Assembly (NCBI RefSeq): GCF_003260275.1
Contig: NZ_QJHB01000003.1
Coordinates: 124,001-188,000 of the forward strand
DNA length: 64,000 nucleotides
Reading direction: 5' to 3'
DNA from: Homoserinimonas sp. OAct 916
GTDB lineage: Bacteria > Actinomycetota > Actinomycetes > Actinomycetales > Microbacteriaceae
Numbering within the stretch: the stretch's first letter is position 1; each line of letters starts with the position of its first letter. Below are positions 35,183 to 46,219 of the stretch, piece after piece. The notes under the pieces are model-generated. The model ran no database searches and had not been told where the DNA came from. It worked only from the letters and a program-made list of their open reading frames with translations. The translations under genes and the position numbers were made by a program.

Positions 35183-36589
35183 CTACGCTGACGGTGCCTT
35201 CGTCATCGACAGCACGTCGAGTGCGTCATCGAGGATCTGCTCCGTCAGCTCACCACGTTCGACGAATCCGAGTTCGATCACGGCCTCGCGCACGGTGATG
35301 CCCTTCTCCACTGCACGCTTTGCCACTGTCGCAGCCGCCTCATAACCGATGACCTTGTTCAGCGGGGTGACGATCGCAGGCGAGGATTCGGCCTGGGCGC
35401 GCATCCGCTCCACATTCGCCTCAAGCCCATCGATGGTTTTGTCGGCGAGCAGGCGGGAGGCGTTCGCGAGCAGTCGGATCGATTCGAGGAGCGCGGTTCC
35501 CATCACCGGGATCGCCACGTTGAGCTCGAAGGTTCCCGATGCGCCACCGTACGCCACGGCGGTGTCATTGCCGAGCACGCGCATGCAGACCATTAGGACG
35601 GCCTCGGGAACCACCGGGTTGACCTTGCCGGGCATGATCGACGATCCGGGCTGCAGGTCGGGGATGTGCACCTCGCCGAGACCTGCGTTCGGGCCGGAGC
35701 CCATCCAGCGCAGGTCGTTGCAGATCTTGGTCAGACCGATTGCGATGACGCGCAGCGCACCGGATGCCTCGACCAGCCCGTCGCGGGCGCTCTGCGCCTC
35801 GAAGTGATCGCGCGCCTCGGTGATCGGCAGTCCGGTCTGCTCAGCCAGCAACGAGATGGCCAGTTCGGGGAAGCCGGGCAACGTGTTGATGCCTGTACCG
35901 ACCGCGGTGCCACCGAGTGGAACCTCGGCAACACGGGGAAGCGCGGCCTCGATGCGTTCGATCCCGTAGCGCATCTGCGCGGCGAACCCACCGAACGACT
36001 GACCGAGTGTGACCGGGGTCGCATCCATCATGTGGGTGCGGCCAGCCTTCACCACGTCAGACCAGAGAGCCTGCTTGGCCTCGAGTGCTGTGGCGAGGTG
36101 CTCCAACGCCGGGATCATGTTCGAAATCAGCGCGCTGGTGACGGCGACGTGCACCGAAGTGGGGAAGACGTCGTTCGACGACTGGGAGGCGTTCACATGG
36201 TCGTTGGGGTGCACTGGTGAGCCCAGGCTCTTGGTGGCCAGGGCGGCGAGCACCTCGTTCATGTTCATGTTCGACGACGTGCCGCTGCCGGTCTGGTAGA
36301 CGTCGATCGGAAACTGGTTGTCGTGCTTGCCGGCGGCCACCTCGTCGGCGGCGCGCGCGATGGCGTCGGCCATCGGCTGCTCGAGCTTGCCCAGTTTCGC
36401 GTTGGCCAGTGCGGCGGCCTTCTTGATCTGAGCCAATGCCGCGATGTGCGCGGGTTCTAATCCGGTGCCGGAGATCGGGAAGTTCTCGACCGCTCGCTGG
36501 GTCTGTGCGCTGTAGAGCGCATGAGCGGGTACGCGAACCTCACCCATCGTGTCGTGTTCGATCCGGTATTCGGTGTTGTTGTCCACCAC
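35183..36589 (-). CDS. fumC: Class II fumarate hydratase
   Basis: Fumarate to malate in the TCA cycle. Hallmarks: [46 protein letters not shown] and the lyase signature [11 protein letters not shown]. 468 aa, usual size. ATG 36589 opens [21 protein letters not shown], standard for FumC. Carbonic anhydrase lies upstream on the same strand. Confidence 0.98.
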   Translation of the reverse strand: MVDNNTEYRIEHDTMGEVRVPAHALYSAQTQRAVENFPISGTGLEPAHIAALAQIKKAAALANAKLGKLEQPMADAIARAADEVAAGKHDNQFPIDVYQTGSGTSSNMNMNEVLAALATKSLGSPVHPNDHVNASQSSNDVFPTSVHVAVTSALISNMIPALEHLATALEAKQALWSDVVKAGRTHMMDATPVTLGQSFGGFAAQMRYGIERIEAALPRVAEVPLGGTAVGTGINTLPGFPELAISLLAEQTGLPITEARDHFEAQSARDGLVEASGALRVIAIGLTKICNDLRWMGSGPNAGLGEVHIPDLQPGSSIMPGKVNPVVPEAVLMVCMRVLGNDTAVAYGGASGTFELNVAIPVMGTALLESIRLLANASRLLADKTIDGLEANVERMRAQAESSPAIVTPLNKVIGYEAAATVAKRAVEKGITVREAVIELGFVERGELTEQILDDALDVLSMTKAPSA

Positions 36590-36687
36590 GGTGTTTTCCT
36601 CTTTCTGTGAGAATGAACTTAGGCTGGCAAAAAATCGTGGGCCGCGCAGATGTTCGCAATACTGGCGCCCATTTCAGGCAAATGTGT

Positions 36688-37335
36688 TCAGGCATTCCCG
36701 ACAACAATGTCGGAGACAACCCGCCCGTCCTGCAGTACGTAGTTGGCTCCAACGATAGCCAATGTGCCGTCGGCAACGGCGTCGCTGATCATTTCGGAAC
36801 TCGACAACAACTCGGCCACCGTCTCGCGCAGATGTTCGCGGCCGACGACACTCGGGTCGACGAGGCTGGTGTCGACCTCGGCCCCATCGGCGACGCCTGC
36901 AGCCCGGCGGACGGCCGGGATGATCGGCTGGATCAACACGTCGATGTGAGGCGGAAGCGCGGGAACGTCGGGATCCATGCAGTCGATTGCAGCCTGCACT
37001 GCGCCGCACTCATCGTGGCCGAGCACGAGTACGAGCGGAACGTGCAGCACTCCGACGGCGTATTCGATGGAACCGAGCACCGATGTGGAATTCACCTGTC
37101 CGACATTGCGAATCACGAAGGCGTCGCCAAGGCCCAGGTCGAAGATGATCTCTGCGGCCAGACGCGAGTCGCTGCAACCGAAGATTGCGCAGACCGGATA
37201 CTGCCGGTGCGCGAGTTCGGTGCGGCGTTCGACATCCTGGCGCGGATGGCGTGGTGTGCCGTCGATGAAACGTCGGTTGCCCTCTTGCAAGACATGCCAG
37301 ACTTCGCCGGGGGTGAGCGTGGTCGGTTCGCTCAT
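36688..37335 (-). CDS. Beta-class carbonic anhydrase
   Basis: Zinc enzyme interconverting CO2 and bicarbonate. Zinc ligands Cys54 (GCSDSR), His107 and Cys110 (GHDECG) are present with the Asp56/Arg58 dyad. 215 aa. Overlaps the DUF4245 gene by 4 nt (37332-37335), so coupled. Bicarbonate supply for the neighbouring anaplerotic/TCA functions is a plausible link. The stop-proximal sequence ttcaggca is repeated once 14 bp further on. Confidence 0.94.
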   Translation of the reverse strand: MSEPTTLTPGEVWHVLQEGNRRFIDGTPRHPRQDVERRTELAHRQYPVCAIFGCSDSRLAAEIIFDLGLGDAFVIRNVGQVNSTSVLGSIEYAVGVLHVPLVLVLGHDECGAVQAAIDCMDPDVPALPPHIDVLIQPIIPAVRRAAGVADGAEVDTSLVDPSVVGREHLRETVAELLSSSEMISDAVADGTLAIVGANYVLQDGRVVSDIVVGNA

Positions 37336-37982
37336 GGATTTACCGCCTTCCCGGCCGCCAGGATCTGGTCGGCCAGCGTCGCCTGGACCGTGTGGAACTC
37401 TTGATCGGATGCGGTGCCGTGCAGCACAAGGATGCTGGACGCTGTGACAGTGCTCACCGCGAACTGCAGGTTGCCCTCGCCCTTACTGGCAGCCCGGTTG
37501 TCATAGACCTGCCAAGTGACTCCATCCACGGTCTCCTCACCGGTGACCTGGAGCGTGGGCAACTCGGCGGCGAGCCAAGTGGGGCTCGCATCGAGGCCCT
37601 GCTTCAGCGCGATGTACTCGACGGACGGCGTCAGAAGACCGATTTGCCAGTTCAGCACATCGTCTGCGCCGGTACGCAATGCTGCGACGTTCGCTGTCCA
37701 GTTCTCCGGGAGCGCGGGCACGAACAGCGTTTCGGCGACAGAGGTCTGCGCCTGGCTGGCCACCTGGGCATAGTCCACATCTGGCATATGATCCTGGTCG
37801 CCCCGCGGAACGATCAGAACGATCAGGATGACCACGCCGACTGTCGCCAGCAGCGATAGCACCAGATTGTTGGGGGTCTGGCGCGCGCGGTGATTCTTCG
37901 AGTTCTGGGCCTTGCGTGCCGCTGTCTCCTCGGGGGTCTCTGGGCGGCCCAACTCGGCCACCACTCGTGGCTCGTGAGCCAT
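37332..37982 (-). CDS. DUF4245 domain-containing membrane protein
   Basis: 216 aa from ATG 37982: cytoplasmic N-terminus [25 protein letters not shown], one span (NLVLSLLATVGVVILIVLIVP), then an exported DUF4245 domain (VPALPENWTANVAALR, GVTWQVYDNRAASKGEGNL). Function unknown. The start ATG shares an A with the stop of xseB (TGATG), and the end overlaps the carbonic anhydrase, placing it in the xse operon. Confidence 0.88.
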   Translation of the reverse strand: MAHEPRVVAELGRPETPEETAARKAQNSKNHRARQTPNNLVLSLLATVGVVILIVLIVPRGDQDHMPDVDYAQVASQAQTSVAETLFVPALPENWTANVAALRTGADDVLNWQIGLLTPSVEYIALKQGLDASPTWLAAELPTLQVTGEETVDGVTWQVYDNRAASKGEGNLQFAVSTVTASSILVLHGTASDQEFHTVQATLADQILAAGKAVNP

Positions 37983-38254
37983 CAGGCCTTCTCGTTCGCG
38001 TCGGTGGTGGGCTCGGCGATGGAGGCGCGCGCGGCCTCGAGGCGCTGCTTGGCTCCGATCAGCCACTGTTCGCAGCGGCGGGCAAGCGCTTCACCCCGCT
38101 CCCAGAGCGCAAGCGACTGCTCCAGCGTCGAGGCGCCCTGTTCGAGGTCGCCCACCACCCGGATGAGTTCATCGCGGGCCTGCTCGTAGGTGAATTCCTC
38201 GATATCGGCATGCGGGTCGACGGTTTCGGGCGCGGTGGCATCAGATTTCGGCAT
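37982..38254 (-). CDS. xseB: Exodeoxyribonuclease VII small subunit
   Basis: 90-aa helical subunit that assembles on XseA to form ExoVII, a single-strand exonuclease. Core [47 protein letters not shown] is diagnostic. ATG 38254 is preferred (GGAAG just upstream); ATG 38263 is 2 nt from the xseA stop region and adds three residues. Confidence 0.95.
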   Translation of the reverse strand: MPKSDATAPETVDPHADIEEFTYEQARDELIRVVGDLEQGASTLEQSLALWERGEALARRCEQWLIGAKQRLEAARASIAEPTTDANEKA

Positions 38255-38264
38255 GGCTTCCATT

Positions 38265-39503
38265 CTAACCGTCGGTCGTCCGGTCTCGCCGGGCCCCTCG
38301 GGAGGCTGCATCGACGGTACCGTCGGCCAGGGTCAGAGTGAACACGGTGCCGTCGGGGGCGTCGGTGTGCGATCGCATGACCGACCCGTCTGCCAGCTGC
38401 GCGATCGCGTACCCGCGATCGAGGGTGCGTTGCGGCGACAGCGCCCGCAGGTGAGAGCGCAACTGGGTGGTTCGGGCGGTCTGGTCCTCGACCAGTCGCG
38501 TGGTCAGTTCGACCCCGCGCGCCACGTAACGCGTGAGATCCTCCGATCGGGAATCAATGATCCAAGTTGCAGAGGCCAGCGCCGGACGAGAACGCAATTG
38601 CCCGAGCCGGTCGATCTCCGTCGCTAGGTACCCTGTTAGCCGCTGGCGAAGCCTCAGCCGGGCCTGCTGCACGAGGGTCAGCTCCTCGGAGACATCCGGA
38701 ACCACCCGTTTGGCGGCGTCAGTCGGGGTGGACGCGCGCAGGTCGGCCACGTCATCGAGCAGTGGCCGGTCGGCCTCGTGGCCGATCGCACTGACGATCG
38801 GGGTGCTGCAGGCTGCGGCCGCTCGCACCAGGTTCTCGTCGCTGAAGCCGAGCAGGTTCTGGAAATCACCACCGCCGCGGGCAACGATGATCACCTCGAC
38901 TTCGGGGTCGGCATCCAGGGTGCGCAGAGCCTGGGTCACCTCTCCGACGGTGCGATCGCCCTGCACCGCCGTGTGGATGGTGCGAAATCGCACTGCCGGC
39001 CAGCGTAACTGGGCGTTGCGCAGTACGTCTTTCTCTGCATCTGAATCCTTGCCGGTGATCAGGCCGATCACGCCGGGCAGGAAGGGCAGACGCTTCTTTC
39101 GGGCCGGGTCGAAAAGGCCCTCCGCTGTGAGGGTGGCACGCAGTCGCTCCAGCCTCTCCAGCAGGTCGCCGAGACCGATGTGTCGCATCTCGAACACCTG
39201 CATCGTGAGAGTGCCGCCCTTGACCCAGTAATTGGGTTTCATCAGGGCGACCACCCGGTCACCCTGTTTCAGGTCGGCAGGAATCTTCTGGCGTACTGAA
39301 GACCAGATCGTGAAACTGACGGTGGCGTCCTGGTCGAGGTCCTTGAGCTTGCCGTAGACATTCCCGCCGCTGCCGCCCCACTGGGTGATCTCACCCTCCA
39401 CCCAGACCGTGCCAAGGCGTTCGATGTATGCGCGGATCTTCGTCGCTAGCAGGCTGACGGGCCACGGTGCCTCGGCCGTGGCTGGGCCCTGGGTCTCGGT
39501 CAT
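38265..39503 (-). CDS. xseA: Exodeoxyribonuclease VII large subunit
   Basis: Catalytic subunit of ExoVII. N-terminal OB-fold ([23 protein letters not shown]), then [34 protein letters not shown] and the metal/catalytic region [61 protein letters not shown], long C-terminal helices. 412 aa. Overlaps the upstream exonuclease gene by 4 nt. Confidence 0.96.
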   Translation of the reverse strand: MTETQGPATAEAPWPVSLLATKIRAYIERLGTVWVEGEITQWGGSGGNVYGKLKDLDQDATVSFTIWSSVRQKIPADLKQGDRVVALMKPNYWVKGGTLTMQVFEMRHIGLGDLLERLERLRATLTAEGLFDPARKKRLPFLPGVIGLITGKDSDAEKDVLRNAQLRWPAVRFRTIHTAVQGDRTVGEVTQALRTLDADPEVEVIIVARGGGDFQNLLGFSDENLVRAAAACSTPIVSAIGHEADRPLLDDVADLRASTPTDAAKRVVPDVSEELTLVQQARLRLRQRLTGYLATEIDRLGQLRSRPALASATWIIDSRSEDLTRYVARGVELTTRLVEDQTARTTQLRSHLRALSPQRTLDRGYAIAQLADGSVMRSHTDAPDGTVFTLTLADGTVDAASRGARRDRTTDG

Positions 39504-40114
39504 GCTTCGGGCGCCTCGTGGACCCGCACGATGTAGTCATCGACGGTCGACATCGAGACCAGACGCTCGCGGAAGAAGGTAGTGACGCGGGCATCGTCCA
39601 AGGATTTGTGAGACAGCGCTCTTCCTTCACGATAGCGTGGAGCGAGACACCGCATGCTGGTATCGGCCCACGAGCCGCCTGCCATGCCCGGGTAATACGA
39701 CTTCAGATCGAGTGGGGCGTTGCCGAACGGGTTGGTCACGCCGAACCGTTCGAAGTAGTCGCACACGAACATCCAGTCGAACGGAGCGTTGAACCCCACG
39801 AAGACCGGTGCGTGGCTCTCGCCCACCTGCGCGGTGACCCAGTCGGCGAATGCCGTCATGGCCGCGACCGGGTCAGTTCCGTTGATCGCCGACTGCTTGA
39901 GCGACCGGCCGCTCACTGCCCGGGCTTCGTCAGTGGAGCGATCGTTCACCGGAGCGAACTCGATAGAGAACTGCAGATCGGGCTGATCCACCACGCAGGC
40001 ACTGATCGACAACAACGAGAACCTGCTGGGCGCCGCACCCGCCGTCTCCACGTCGATACTGAAGTACATCTCCGGTCGGGAGGTTTTCTGCGGGGCGGTC
40101 GGAACGTTGTTCAT
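39500..40114 (-). CDS. DEDD-family 3'-5' exonuclease
   Basis: 204-aa RNase T/DnaQ-like nuclease: ExoI motif FSIDVET, ExoII around FVGFNAPFDWMF, ExoIII HKSLDDAR (His plus Asp). First gene of an operon with xseA, xseB, DUF4245 and the carbonic anhydrase; the nucleolytic neighbours suggest DNA repair or nucleic-acid turnover. A second, different DEDD gene occurs at 46983-47582. Confidence 0.88.
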   Translation of the reverse strand: MNNVPTAPQKTSRPEMYFSIDVETAGAAPSRFSLLSISACVVDQPDLQFSIEFAPVNDRSTDEARAVSGRSLKQSAINGTDPVAAMTAFADWVTAQVGESHAPVFVGFNAPFDWMFVCDYFERFGVTNPFGNAPLDLKSYYPGMAGGSWADTSMRCLAPRYREGRALSHKSLDDARVTTFFRERLVSMSTVDDYIVRVHEAPEA

Positions 40115-40355
40115 CGGGCTCCTGAAAGATTGTGATGGGGATACTGACCCCCGACAATGGCTGATATCAGGCTACGGGATACCACCAGCATCGCCTGCGC
40201 TCCTGAGCCTGTGGTGGCCCGAGCACGCTGTTTTCCGAGGCGCACATTCGCCGCCCAGTCGGCGGACCTAAACTGGCACCGGAGCCAGGCCCAGGCGAGA
40301 ACTGAGCCGGTATTGCACAATGGACACCCACGAGAACAGTTGATTGGCAGATGCG
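40115..40355. other. Divergent non-coding region
   Basis: 241 nt between two divergent genes. A TAAACT hexamer at 40268-40273 is a possible plus-strand -10; nothing else convincing. The long opposite-strand frame here is not supported. Confidence 0.3.
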
Positions 40356-40886
40356 ATGACCGACCCCAGGCCAAAACCCCAATACGGCGAATATGCGCCG
40401 CCCGGGTGGGTCTCACCGGTGCAACAGCCGGTGTCACACGCACCGGAGTCGATACTGCAGCGTCAGCCCGACAGGCGCGCCCCATCTGCTGGCCCGCTAT
40501 CACCCCGACGGCCGCTTGCCCGCGCCTGGGACCGGGCGGTGACATTCGGCCTGCTGGTGCTGTGGACGATTCTCACTATCGAGGGTCTGTTCAGTTTTCC
40601 GCAGCTTTCGGAAACCCTCAACGTCATCTACGCGCAGTTGGGGATCGGCACCTTCACCCTCGTGGACGAGGCTCGTACTGCCGGATTCGTGCTCGCCGGA
40701 ATCCAGGTGCTCTTACTCGCACTCACCATCTGGCGGTCCTACCGAGCGCTCCGGCGCGACCGGCTCGCCTTCTATTGGCCATTGGTCGGTTTCGTGATCT
40801 TCTACGTGACGCTCATGGTGGTCATGGCGGTCGTGGTCTTCTCCGACCCGGCCTACCTGGCGTACGTCAAGACGCTCGGCGGCTGA
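40356..40886 (+). CDS. Four-span membrane protein, probably DUF6264 family
   Basis: 176 aa from ATG 40356. N-terminal proline-rich cytoplasmic part (RPKPQYGEYAPPGW, repeatedly seen in Microbacteriaceae), then spans at about 62-80, 100-125, 135-155 regions (FGLLVLWTILTIEGLF, AGFVLAGIQVLLLALTIW, FYWPLVGFVIFYVTLMVVMAVVVF). No catalytic motif. Function unknown; family name from memory, moderate certainty. Its stop codon lies in a palindrome shared with fbaA. Confidence 0.75.
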   Translation: MTDPRPKPQYGEYAPPGWVSPVQQPVSHAPESILQRQPDRRAPSAGPLSPRRPLARAWDRAVTFGLLVLWTILTIEGLFSFPQLSETLNVIYAQLGIGTFTLVDEARTAGFVLAGIQVLLLALTIWRSYRALRRDRLAFYWPLVGFVIFYVTLMVVMAVVVFSDPAYLAYVKTLGG

Positions 40887-40894
40887 GCATGGGC

Positions 40895-40901
<7 letters not shown>
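40880..40901. terminator. Bidirectional terminator containing both stop codons
   Basis: CGGCTGAGC (40880-40888), loop ATGG, GCTCAGCCG (40893-40901): a perfect 9-bp stem. The TGA of the plus-strand membrane protein is in the left arm and the TGA of fbaA (minus strand) in the right arm. Confidence 0.7.
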
Positions 40902-41920
<1,019 letters not shown>

Positions 41921-42094
41921 GAAAACTCCTTGGCAGTGGGCTCGTTCTTGGTCAAAGTCTACTCAGGGCGGCGCCGGCGGGGCCGGGCACGGCTAGGCTG
42001 ACAACGAGTTATTCCGGTGAAAGCCGTCCGCTTATGCGCGACACAGCCAGTGGTGATGTGCGCGTTGAACGGGCCCCACACGAAGGATATGAAC

Positions 42095-43081
42095 GTGACC
42101 AGCACAGACACCGCCTCCCATTACCTGCACCCGGATCGCAACCTCGCGATGGAGTTGGTGCGGGCGACCGAGGCCGCAGCCATTCGCGCGTTCCCCTTCA
42201 TCGGGCGCGGCGACAAGAACGCCGCTGACGGCGCGGCGGTCGATGCGATGCGAGCCTTCCTGGGCACCGTCAACTTCGACGGTGTCGTCGTCATCGGTGA
42301 GGGTGAGAAGGATGAGGCGCCGATGCTGTACAACGGCGAGCACGTGGGCAACGGCCGCGGGCCCGCCTGCGACATGGCGGTTGACCCGATCGACGGCACC
42401 AGCCTCACCTCGGCGGGGCGCCAGAACGCGATCTCGGTGATCGCCGTGTCCGACCGCGGCACCATGTTCGACCCGTCAGCGGTGTTCTACATGGACAAGA
42501 TCGTGACGGGGCCCGAGGGGCACGGTGTGGTCGACCTGCGCCAGCCGATCGGTGAGAACCTGCGCGCATTGGCCAAGGCGAGCGGCAAGAGCGTCGGTGA
42601 CCTCACCGTTGCCGTGCTTGACCGCCCGAGACACGCCCAGTTGATTGCAGACATCCGCGCGGCCGGCGCTCGCACCCGGCTGATGCTCGACGGCGACGTG
42701 GCCGGCGGGATCAACGCGGTGCGCGAAGGCACCCGCATCGACATGTGCGCCGGGATCGGCGGAACCCCGGAGGGCATCATCACGGCCTGTGCGGTGAAGG
42801 CCCTCGGCGGGTTCATCCAGGGCAAGTTGCATCCGCAGGACGACGCCGAGAAGCAGAAGGCGATCGATGCCGGCCACGACCTCGACCGAGTACTCGACGG
42901 CGACGACATGGTGCGCGGCGACAACACCTACTTCGTCGCGACCGGGGTGACTGACGGCGGGCTGGTGTCGGGCGTGCAACATTTCGACCGGATCATCCGG
43001 ACTGAATCTGTGGTGCTGCGTTCCAAGACCGGCACCATGCGCCGCGTGATCGCGGAACACCTCGTGGAGAAGTGGCTGTAA
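42095..43081 (+). CDS. glpX: Class II fructose-1,6-bisphosphatase
   Basis: Dephosphorylates fructose-1,6-bisphosphate in gluconeogenesis. GlpX motifs: [51 protein letters not shown] and [23 protein letters not shown] 42095 (AAGGA at 42083-42087, 7 nt away) gives 328 aa; ATG 42089 adds two residues and would sit too close to the SD. Longer upstream reading from 42017 is not supported. Confidence 0.96.
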   Translation: MTSTDTASHYLHPDRNLAMELVRATEAAAIRAFPFIGRGDKNAADGAAVDAMRAFLGTVNFDGVVVIGEGEKDEAPMLYNGEHVGNGRGPACDMAVDPIDGTSLTSAGRQNAISVIAVSDRGTMFDPSAVFYMDKIVTGPEGHGVVDLRQPIGENLRALAKASGKSVGDLTVAVLDRPRHAQLIADIRAAGARTRLMLDGDVAGGINAVREGTRIDMCAGIGGTPEGIITACAVKALGGFIQGKLHPQDDAEKQKAIDAGHDLDRVLDGDDMVRGDNTYFVATGVTDGGLVSGVQHFDRIIRTESVVLRSKTGTMRRVIAEHLVEKWL

Positions 43082-43154
43082 CGGATCGCCCACGTTTGAA
43101 TCAGCGCCGTCCGCTCTCGGCGAGCGAGGTCTCTGCAGTGTGAACGAGCCAGGA

Positions 43155-43221
43155 GCTGCGTCAACCCATCACGCGCTGCGCCAACCCATCAGGCGCTGCG
43201 CGAACGGATCAGGCGCTGTGC
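43155..43221. repeat. Tandem array, 3.3 x 20 bp, containing the rmuC stop codon
   Basis: gctgcgtcaacccatcacgc, gctgcgccaacccatcaggc, gctgcgcgaacggatcaggc and gctgtgc. The rmuC stop (TGA on minus strand, 43211-43209) is in the third unit; ATCA, hence TGA, recurs in each. Confidence 0.95.
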
Positions 43222-44564
43222 ACAGGCTCTTCGGCAGGCACCAGTTCTCTGGTGTGCACCGGATCTCTGCCATCCATGGGTTCGGCGGGCATCAGTTCGG
43301 CCGCGGTCAGCTGCTGGGGAGATGTGTCGATGCCTTCGACGGTGCCGAGTACCTTCGATTCGTCGAGTGCTTGGAGCTTGCGGGCGGTGACCAGCACCCG
43401 TGACTCCAGCGAGCTCGCGAACTGGTTGTAACTCCTGACCGTCGCTTCGATCGAGCGGCGCAACTTATCAGCGTGCTCAGACAGGGTCGACAGTCGCTGA
43501 TAGAGCTCTTTGCCCAGATCGAACAGGTGCTTGGCGTCTTCAGTCAGTACGTCTTGTTGCCAGCTGTACGCCACGGTCTTCAACACGGACCACAGCGTGA
43601 CGGGTGACGCGAGTGCAACGCGTTTACTGAATGCGTAGTCGAGCAGGGCAGGGTCGGCCTCCAACGCCGATGAGATCAGCGATTCACTCGGAATGAACGC
43701 GATCACCAGTTCCGGGCTTGCCGCCAAGCCCTGCCAATAACTGCGCGACGCAAGCGCATCGATGTGACCACGAACGGCTTTCACGTGCTTGAGTATCAAT
43801 TCGCGTCGCCGATCGGCATCTTCCCCGTTCGCCCCGACGGAGATGTGACTTGCCTCCAAATAGGCGCTGAACGGAACCTTGGCGTCGACGGCGATCGATT
43901 TACCGCCGGGGAGCCGCACGACCATGTCGGGGCGTCCTGTCCCGGCATCAGACTGGATGCTCGCCTGCACGTCGAAGTCGACCCGTTCGAGCAGGCCTGC
44001 GGCTTCGACCACATTGCGCAATTGGGTCTCGCCCCACACGCCCCGCACATCGTTGGAGCGCAGCGCCGATGCGAGCGACTCGGCGGTCGACCGCAGTCGC
44101 TCCTCAGATGCCGTTGCCTGCAACAACTGCTGGCTCAGCTCGCCATGCTGCACGCTGCGCTGTTTCTCCAATTCGGTGACCTGCCCCTGCATGGTTCTGA
44201 GCGCCTCCTGCACCGGCGATAACGCCTGCAGCACGCGGCTCTCATCCTCGGCGCGTCGTTTCTGGGCGACCTCGTCACTGCGGCGAAGCTCCAACTGCTC
44301 ACGCAGTTGCTGTTGCAGGCCCTCGACACGTTCGCGTTGGGCATCCACTGTGGCACTCGCGTGTGCCAACTCTGACTGGAGGTCAGAGCGCTCCTGGAAA
44401 CCTTCGGCACGGAGCGATGCCAACTCGGCCTCATGCCGGGCGCGGATCAGCGCCGGATCGTCGGCGCCGCCGGTCACACGCCTCTTGTGCAGCATCACGC
44501 CGAGAAGAACGCCGATGAGCAGGCCGAGAATCAAGCCAATCAGGAGGTACACAGAGGAATCCAT
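43209..44564 (-). CDS. rmuC: RmuC family DNA recombination protein
   Basis: 451 aa from ATG 44564: an N-terminal membrane span (YLLIGLILGLLIGVLLGVML), a long coiled coil (about residues 45-150), and the RmuC nuclease-like domain with GVWGETQLRNVVEAAGLLERVDFDVQ, GRPDMVVRLPGGKSIAVDAKVPFSAYLEA and HVKAVRGHIDALASRSYW. Thought to limit DNA inversions and restrict mobile DNA. The longer frame starting at 44594 would bury the span; GGCAGGT precedes 44564. Confidence 0.93.
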   Translation of the reverse strand: MDSSVYLLIGLILGLLIGVLLGVMLHKRRVTGGADDPALIRARHEAELASLRAEGFQERSDLQSELAHASATVDAQRERVEGLQQQLREQLELRRSDEVAQKRRAEDESRVLQALSPVQEALRTMQGQVTELEKQRSVQHGELSQQLLQATASEERLRSTAESLASALRSNDVRGVWGETQLRNVVEAAGLLERVDFDVQASIQSDAGTGRPDMVVRLPGGKSIAVDAKVPFSAYLEASHISVGANGEDADRRRELILKHVKAVRGHIDALASRSYWQGLAASPELVIAFIPSESLISSALEADPALLDYAFSKRVALASPVTLWSVLKTVAYSWQQDVLTEDAKHLFDLGKELYQRLSTLSEHADKLRRSIEATVRSYNQFASSLESRVLVTARKLQALDESKVLGTVEGIDTSPQQLTAAELMPAEPMDGRDPVHTRELVPAEEPVHSA

Positions 44565-44608
44565 ACCTGCCAGTGTGCCAGCAGCCACCGACATCTCCCT
44601 CTAAGCCA

Positions 44609-44614
44609 TAGAGT
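44609..44614 (+). promoter_or_regulatory. -10 hexamer of a leaderless promoter (aldehyde dehydrogenase)
   Basis: TAGAGT, 7 nt before ATG 44622. Confidence 0.5.
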
Positions 44615-44621
44615 AGTTGGT

Positions 44622-46112
44622 ATGCAGACTATTGACCATTGGATTTCAGGCAGAACACACACCAGCACGAGCGGGCGCACTGCCCCCGTTTATGACCCGG
44701 CGCTGGGACAGCAGACCAAGGCGGTCGCACTGGCCGACGCGAATGAGATCGACCTAGCGGTCGCGGACGCCAAGGCTGCGTTCCCCGGCTGGCGCGACAT
44801 GTCGCTCGCGAAGCGCTCGGGAATCATGTTCCGTTTTCGGGAACTGCTGAATGAGCGCAAGGGTGAGCTCGCAGAGATCCTGACCAGCGAACACGGGAAG
44901 GTCATCTCAGATGCCGCTGGCGAGATCGCGCGCGGCCTGGAGGTCGTCGAGTTCGCGATCGGCTTCCCGCACCTGCTGAAGGGTGATTTCTCGGAGAATG
45001 TGTCGACGGGTGTCGACGTGTACACCCTGCGCCAGCCACTCGGAGTGGTCGCCATCATCAGCCCGTTCAACTTTCCGGCGATGGTGCCGATGTGGTTCTT
45101 CCCGATCGCTATTGCCGCCGGCAACACGGTCGTGTTGAAGCCCAGCGAGAAGGACCCCTCGGCCGCGAACTGGATGGCTGAGCTGTTCACCGAGGCGGGC
45201 CTGCCCGACGGCGTGTTCAACGTGTTGCACGGGGACAAGGTCGCCGTGGACGGCCTGCTCGAGCACCCGGATGTCAAGGCGATTTCTTTCGTCGGATCGA
45301 CGCCGATCGCTCGCTACATCTACGAGACCGCAGCCAAGCACGGCAAGCGGGTGCAGGCGCTCGGTGGCGCGAAGAACCACATGTTGGTGCTTCCGGATGC
45401 CGACCTCGACGTGACCGCCGACGCGGTTGTCAACGCAGGATTCGGCTCGGCCGGTGAGCGCTGCATGGCGATCAGCGTCGTCGTGGCCGTCGAACCCGTC
45501 GCCGATGACCTCATCGCCAAGGTCGCCGAGCGCATGTCGGGGCTCAAGGTCGGCGACGGCCGTCGCAGCTGCGACATGGGCCCGCTGATCACCGAGGCGC
45601 ACCGCGACAAGGTTGCCAGCTACATCGAGATCGCTGAAGAAGACGGCGCAACTGTAGCCGTGGACGGCCGCGGGATCAAGGTCGATGGCGCGGACGATGG
45701 CTTCTGGCTCGGCCCGACACTGATCGACAACGTGCAGACATCGTCGAAGGTATACATCGACGAGATCTTCGGCCCGATCGTGGCAGTCGTTCGCGTGGAG
45801 AGCTACGAAGCCGGTGTCGAGCTGATCAACAACAGCCCGTACGGCAACGGCACGGCCATCTTCACCAACGATGGCGGTGCCGCGCGCCGCTTCCAGAACG
45901 AGATCGAGGTCGGCATGGTGGGCGTCAATGTGCCGATTCCGGTGCCCGTCTCCTACCACTCGTTCGGTGGCTGGAAGGACTCCGCGTTCGGCAACGCCAA
46001 GGCGTACGGCACACAGGGGTTCGACTTCTTCACTCGCGAAAAGGCGATCACCAGCCGGTGGCTCGACCCGAGCCACGGTGGCATCAACCTCGGGTTCCCC
46101 GAGCACGACTGA
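44622..46112 (+). CDS. CoA-acylating methylmalonate-semialdehyde dehydrogenase
   Basis: 496-aa aldehyde dehydrogenase of the MmsA type, converting (methyl)malonate semialdehyde to propionyl- or acetyl-CoA in valine, myo-inositol or beta-alanine breakdown. Catalytic Cys281 in AGERCMAIS; NAD-binding GSTPIARYIYE; SPFNFPAMVPMWFFPIAIAAGN is characteristic of MmsA. No other valine or inositol genes adjoin, so it stands alone. Followed by a very strong terminator. Confidence 0.93.
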   Translation: MQTIDHWISGRTHTSTSGRTAPVYDPALGQQTKAVALADANEIDLAVADAKAAFPGWRDMSLAKRSGIMFRFRELLNERKGELAEILTSEHGKVISDAAGEIARGLEVVEFAIGFPHLLKGDFSENVSTGVDVYTLRQPLGVVAIISPFNFPAMVPMWFFPIAIAAGNTVVLKPSEKDPSAANWMAELFTEAGLPDGVFNVLHGDKVAVDGLLEHPDVKAISFVGSTPIARYIYETAAKHGKRVQALGGAKNHMLVLPDADLDVTADAVVNAGFGSAGERCMAISVVVAVEPVADDLIAKVAERMSGLKVGDGRRSCDMGPLITEAHRDKVASYIEIAEEDGATVAVDGRGIKVDGADDGFWLGPTLIDNVQTSSKVYIDEIFGPIVAVVRVESYEAGVELINNSPYGNGTAIFTNDGGAARRFQNEIEVGMVGVNVPIPVPVSYHSFGGWKDSAFGNAKAYGTQGFDFFTREKAITSRWLDPSHGGINLGFPEHD

Positions 46113-46130
46113 TCACCTGAAGTGACAACG

Positions 46131-46161
46131 AGGGGGCCGCGGACACTGTCCGCGGCCCCCT
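46131..46161 (+). terminator. Strong intrinsic terminator after the aldehyde dehydrogenase
   Basis: AGGGGGCCGCGGAC (46131-46144), loop ACT, GTCCGCGGCCCCCT (46148-46161): perfect 14-bp stem, then ttcgtcgtctgt. Confidence 0.9.
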
Positions 46162-46207
46162 TCGTCGTCTGTACGAGGCCAGCTGTGCACCAGTCGGTGC
46201 TCCTCAC

Positions 46208-46213
46208 TATGAT
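46208..46213 (+). promoter_or_regulatory. -10 hexamer of a leaderless promoter (46220 gene)
   Basis: TATGAT, 6 nt before GTG 46220. Confidence 0.55.
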
Positions 46214-46219
46214 TCGAGG

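Noticed and set aside
40111-40545. Minus-strand frame spanning the gap and the DUF6264-like gene.
   Set aside because: Starts inside the neighbouring exonuclease gene and overlaps a better-supported membrane protein; composition is shadow-like.
44907-46106. 399-codon minus-strand frame opposite the aldehyde dehydrogenase.
   Set aside because: Complementary shadow of a well-conserved gene; no RBS and no recognisable domain.
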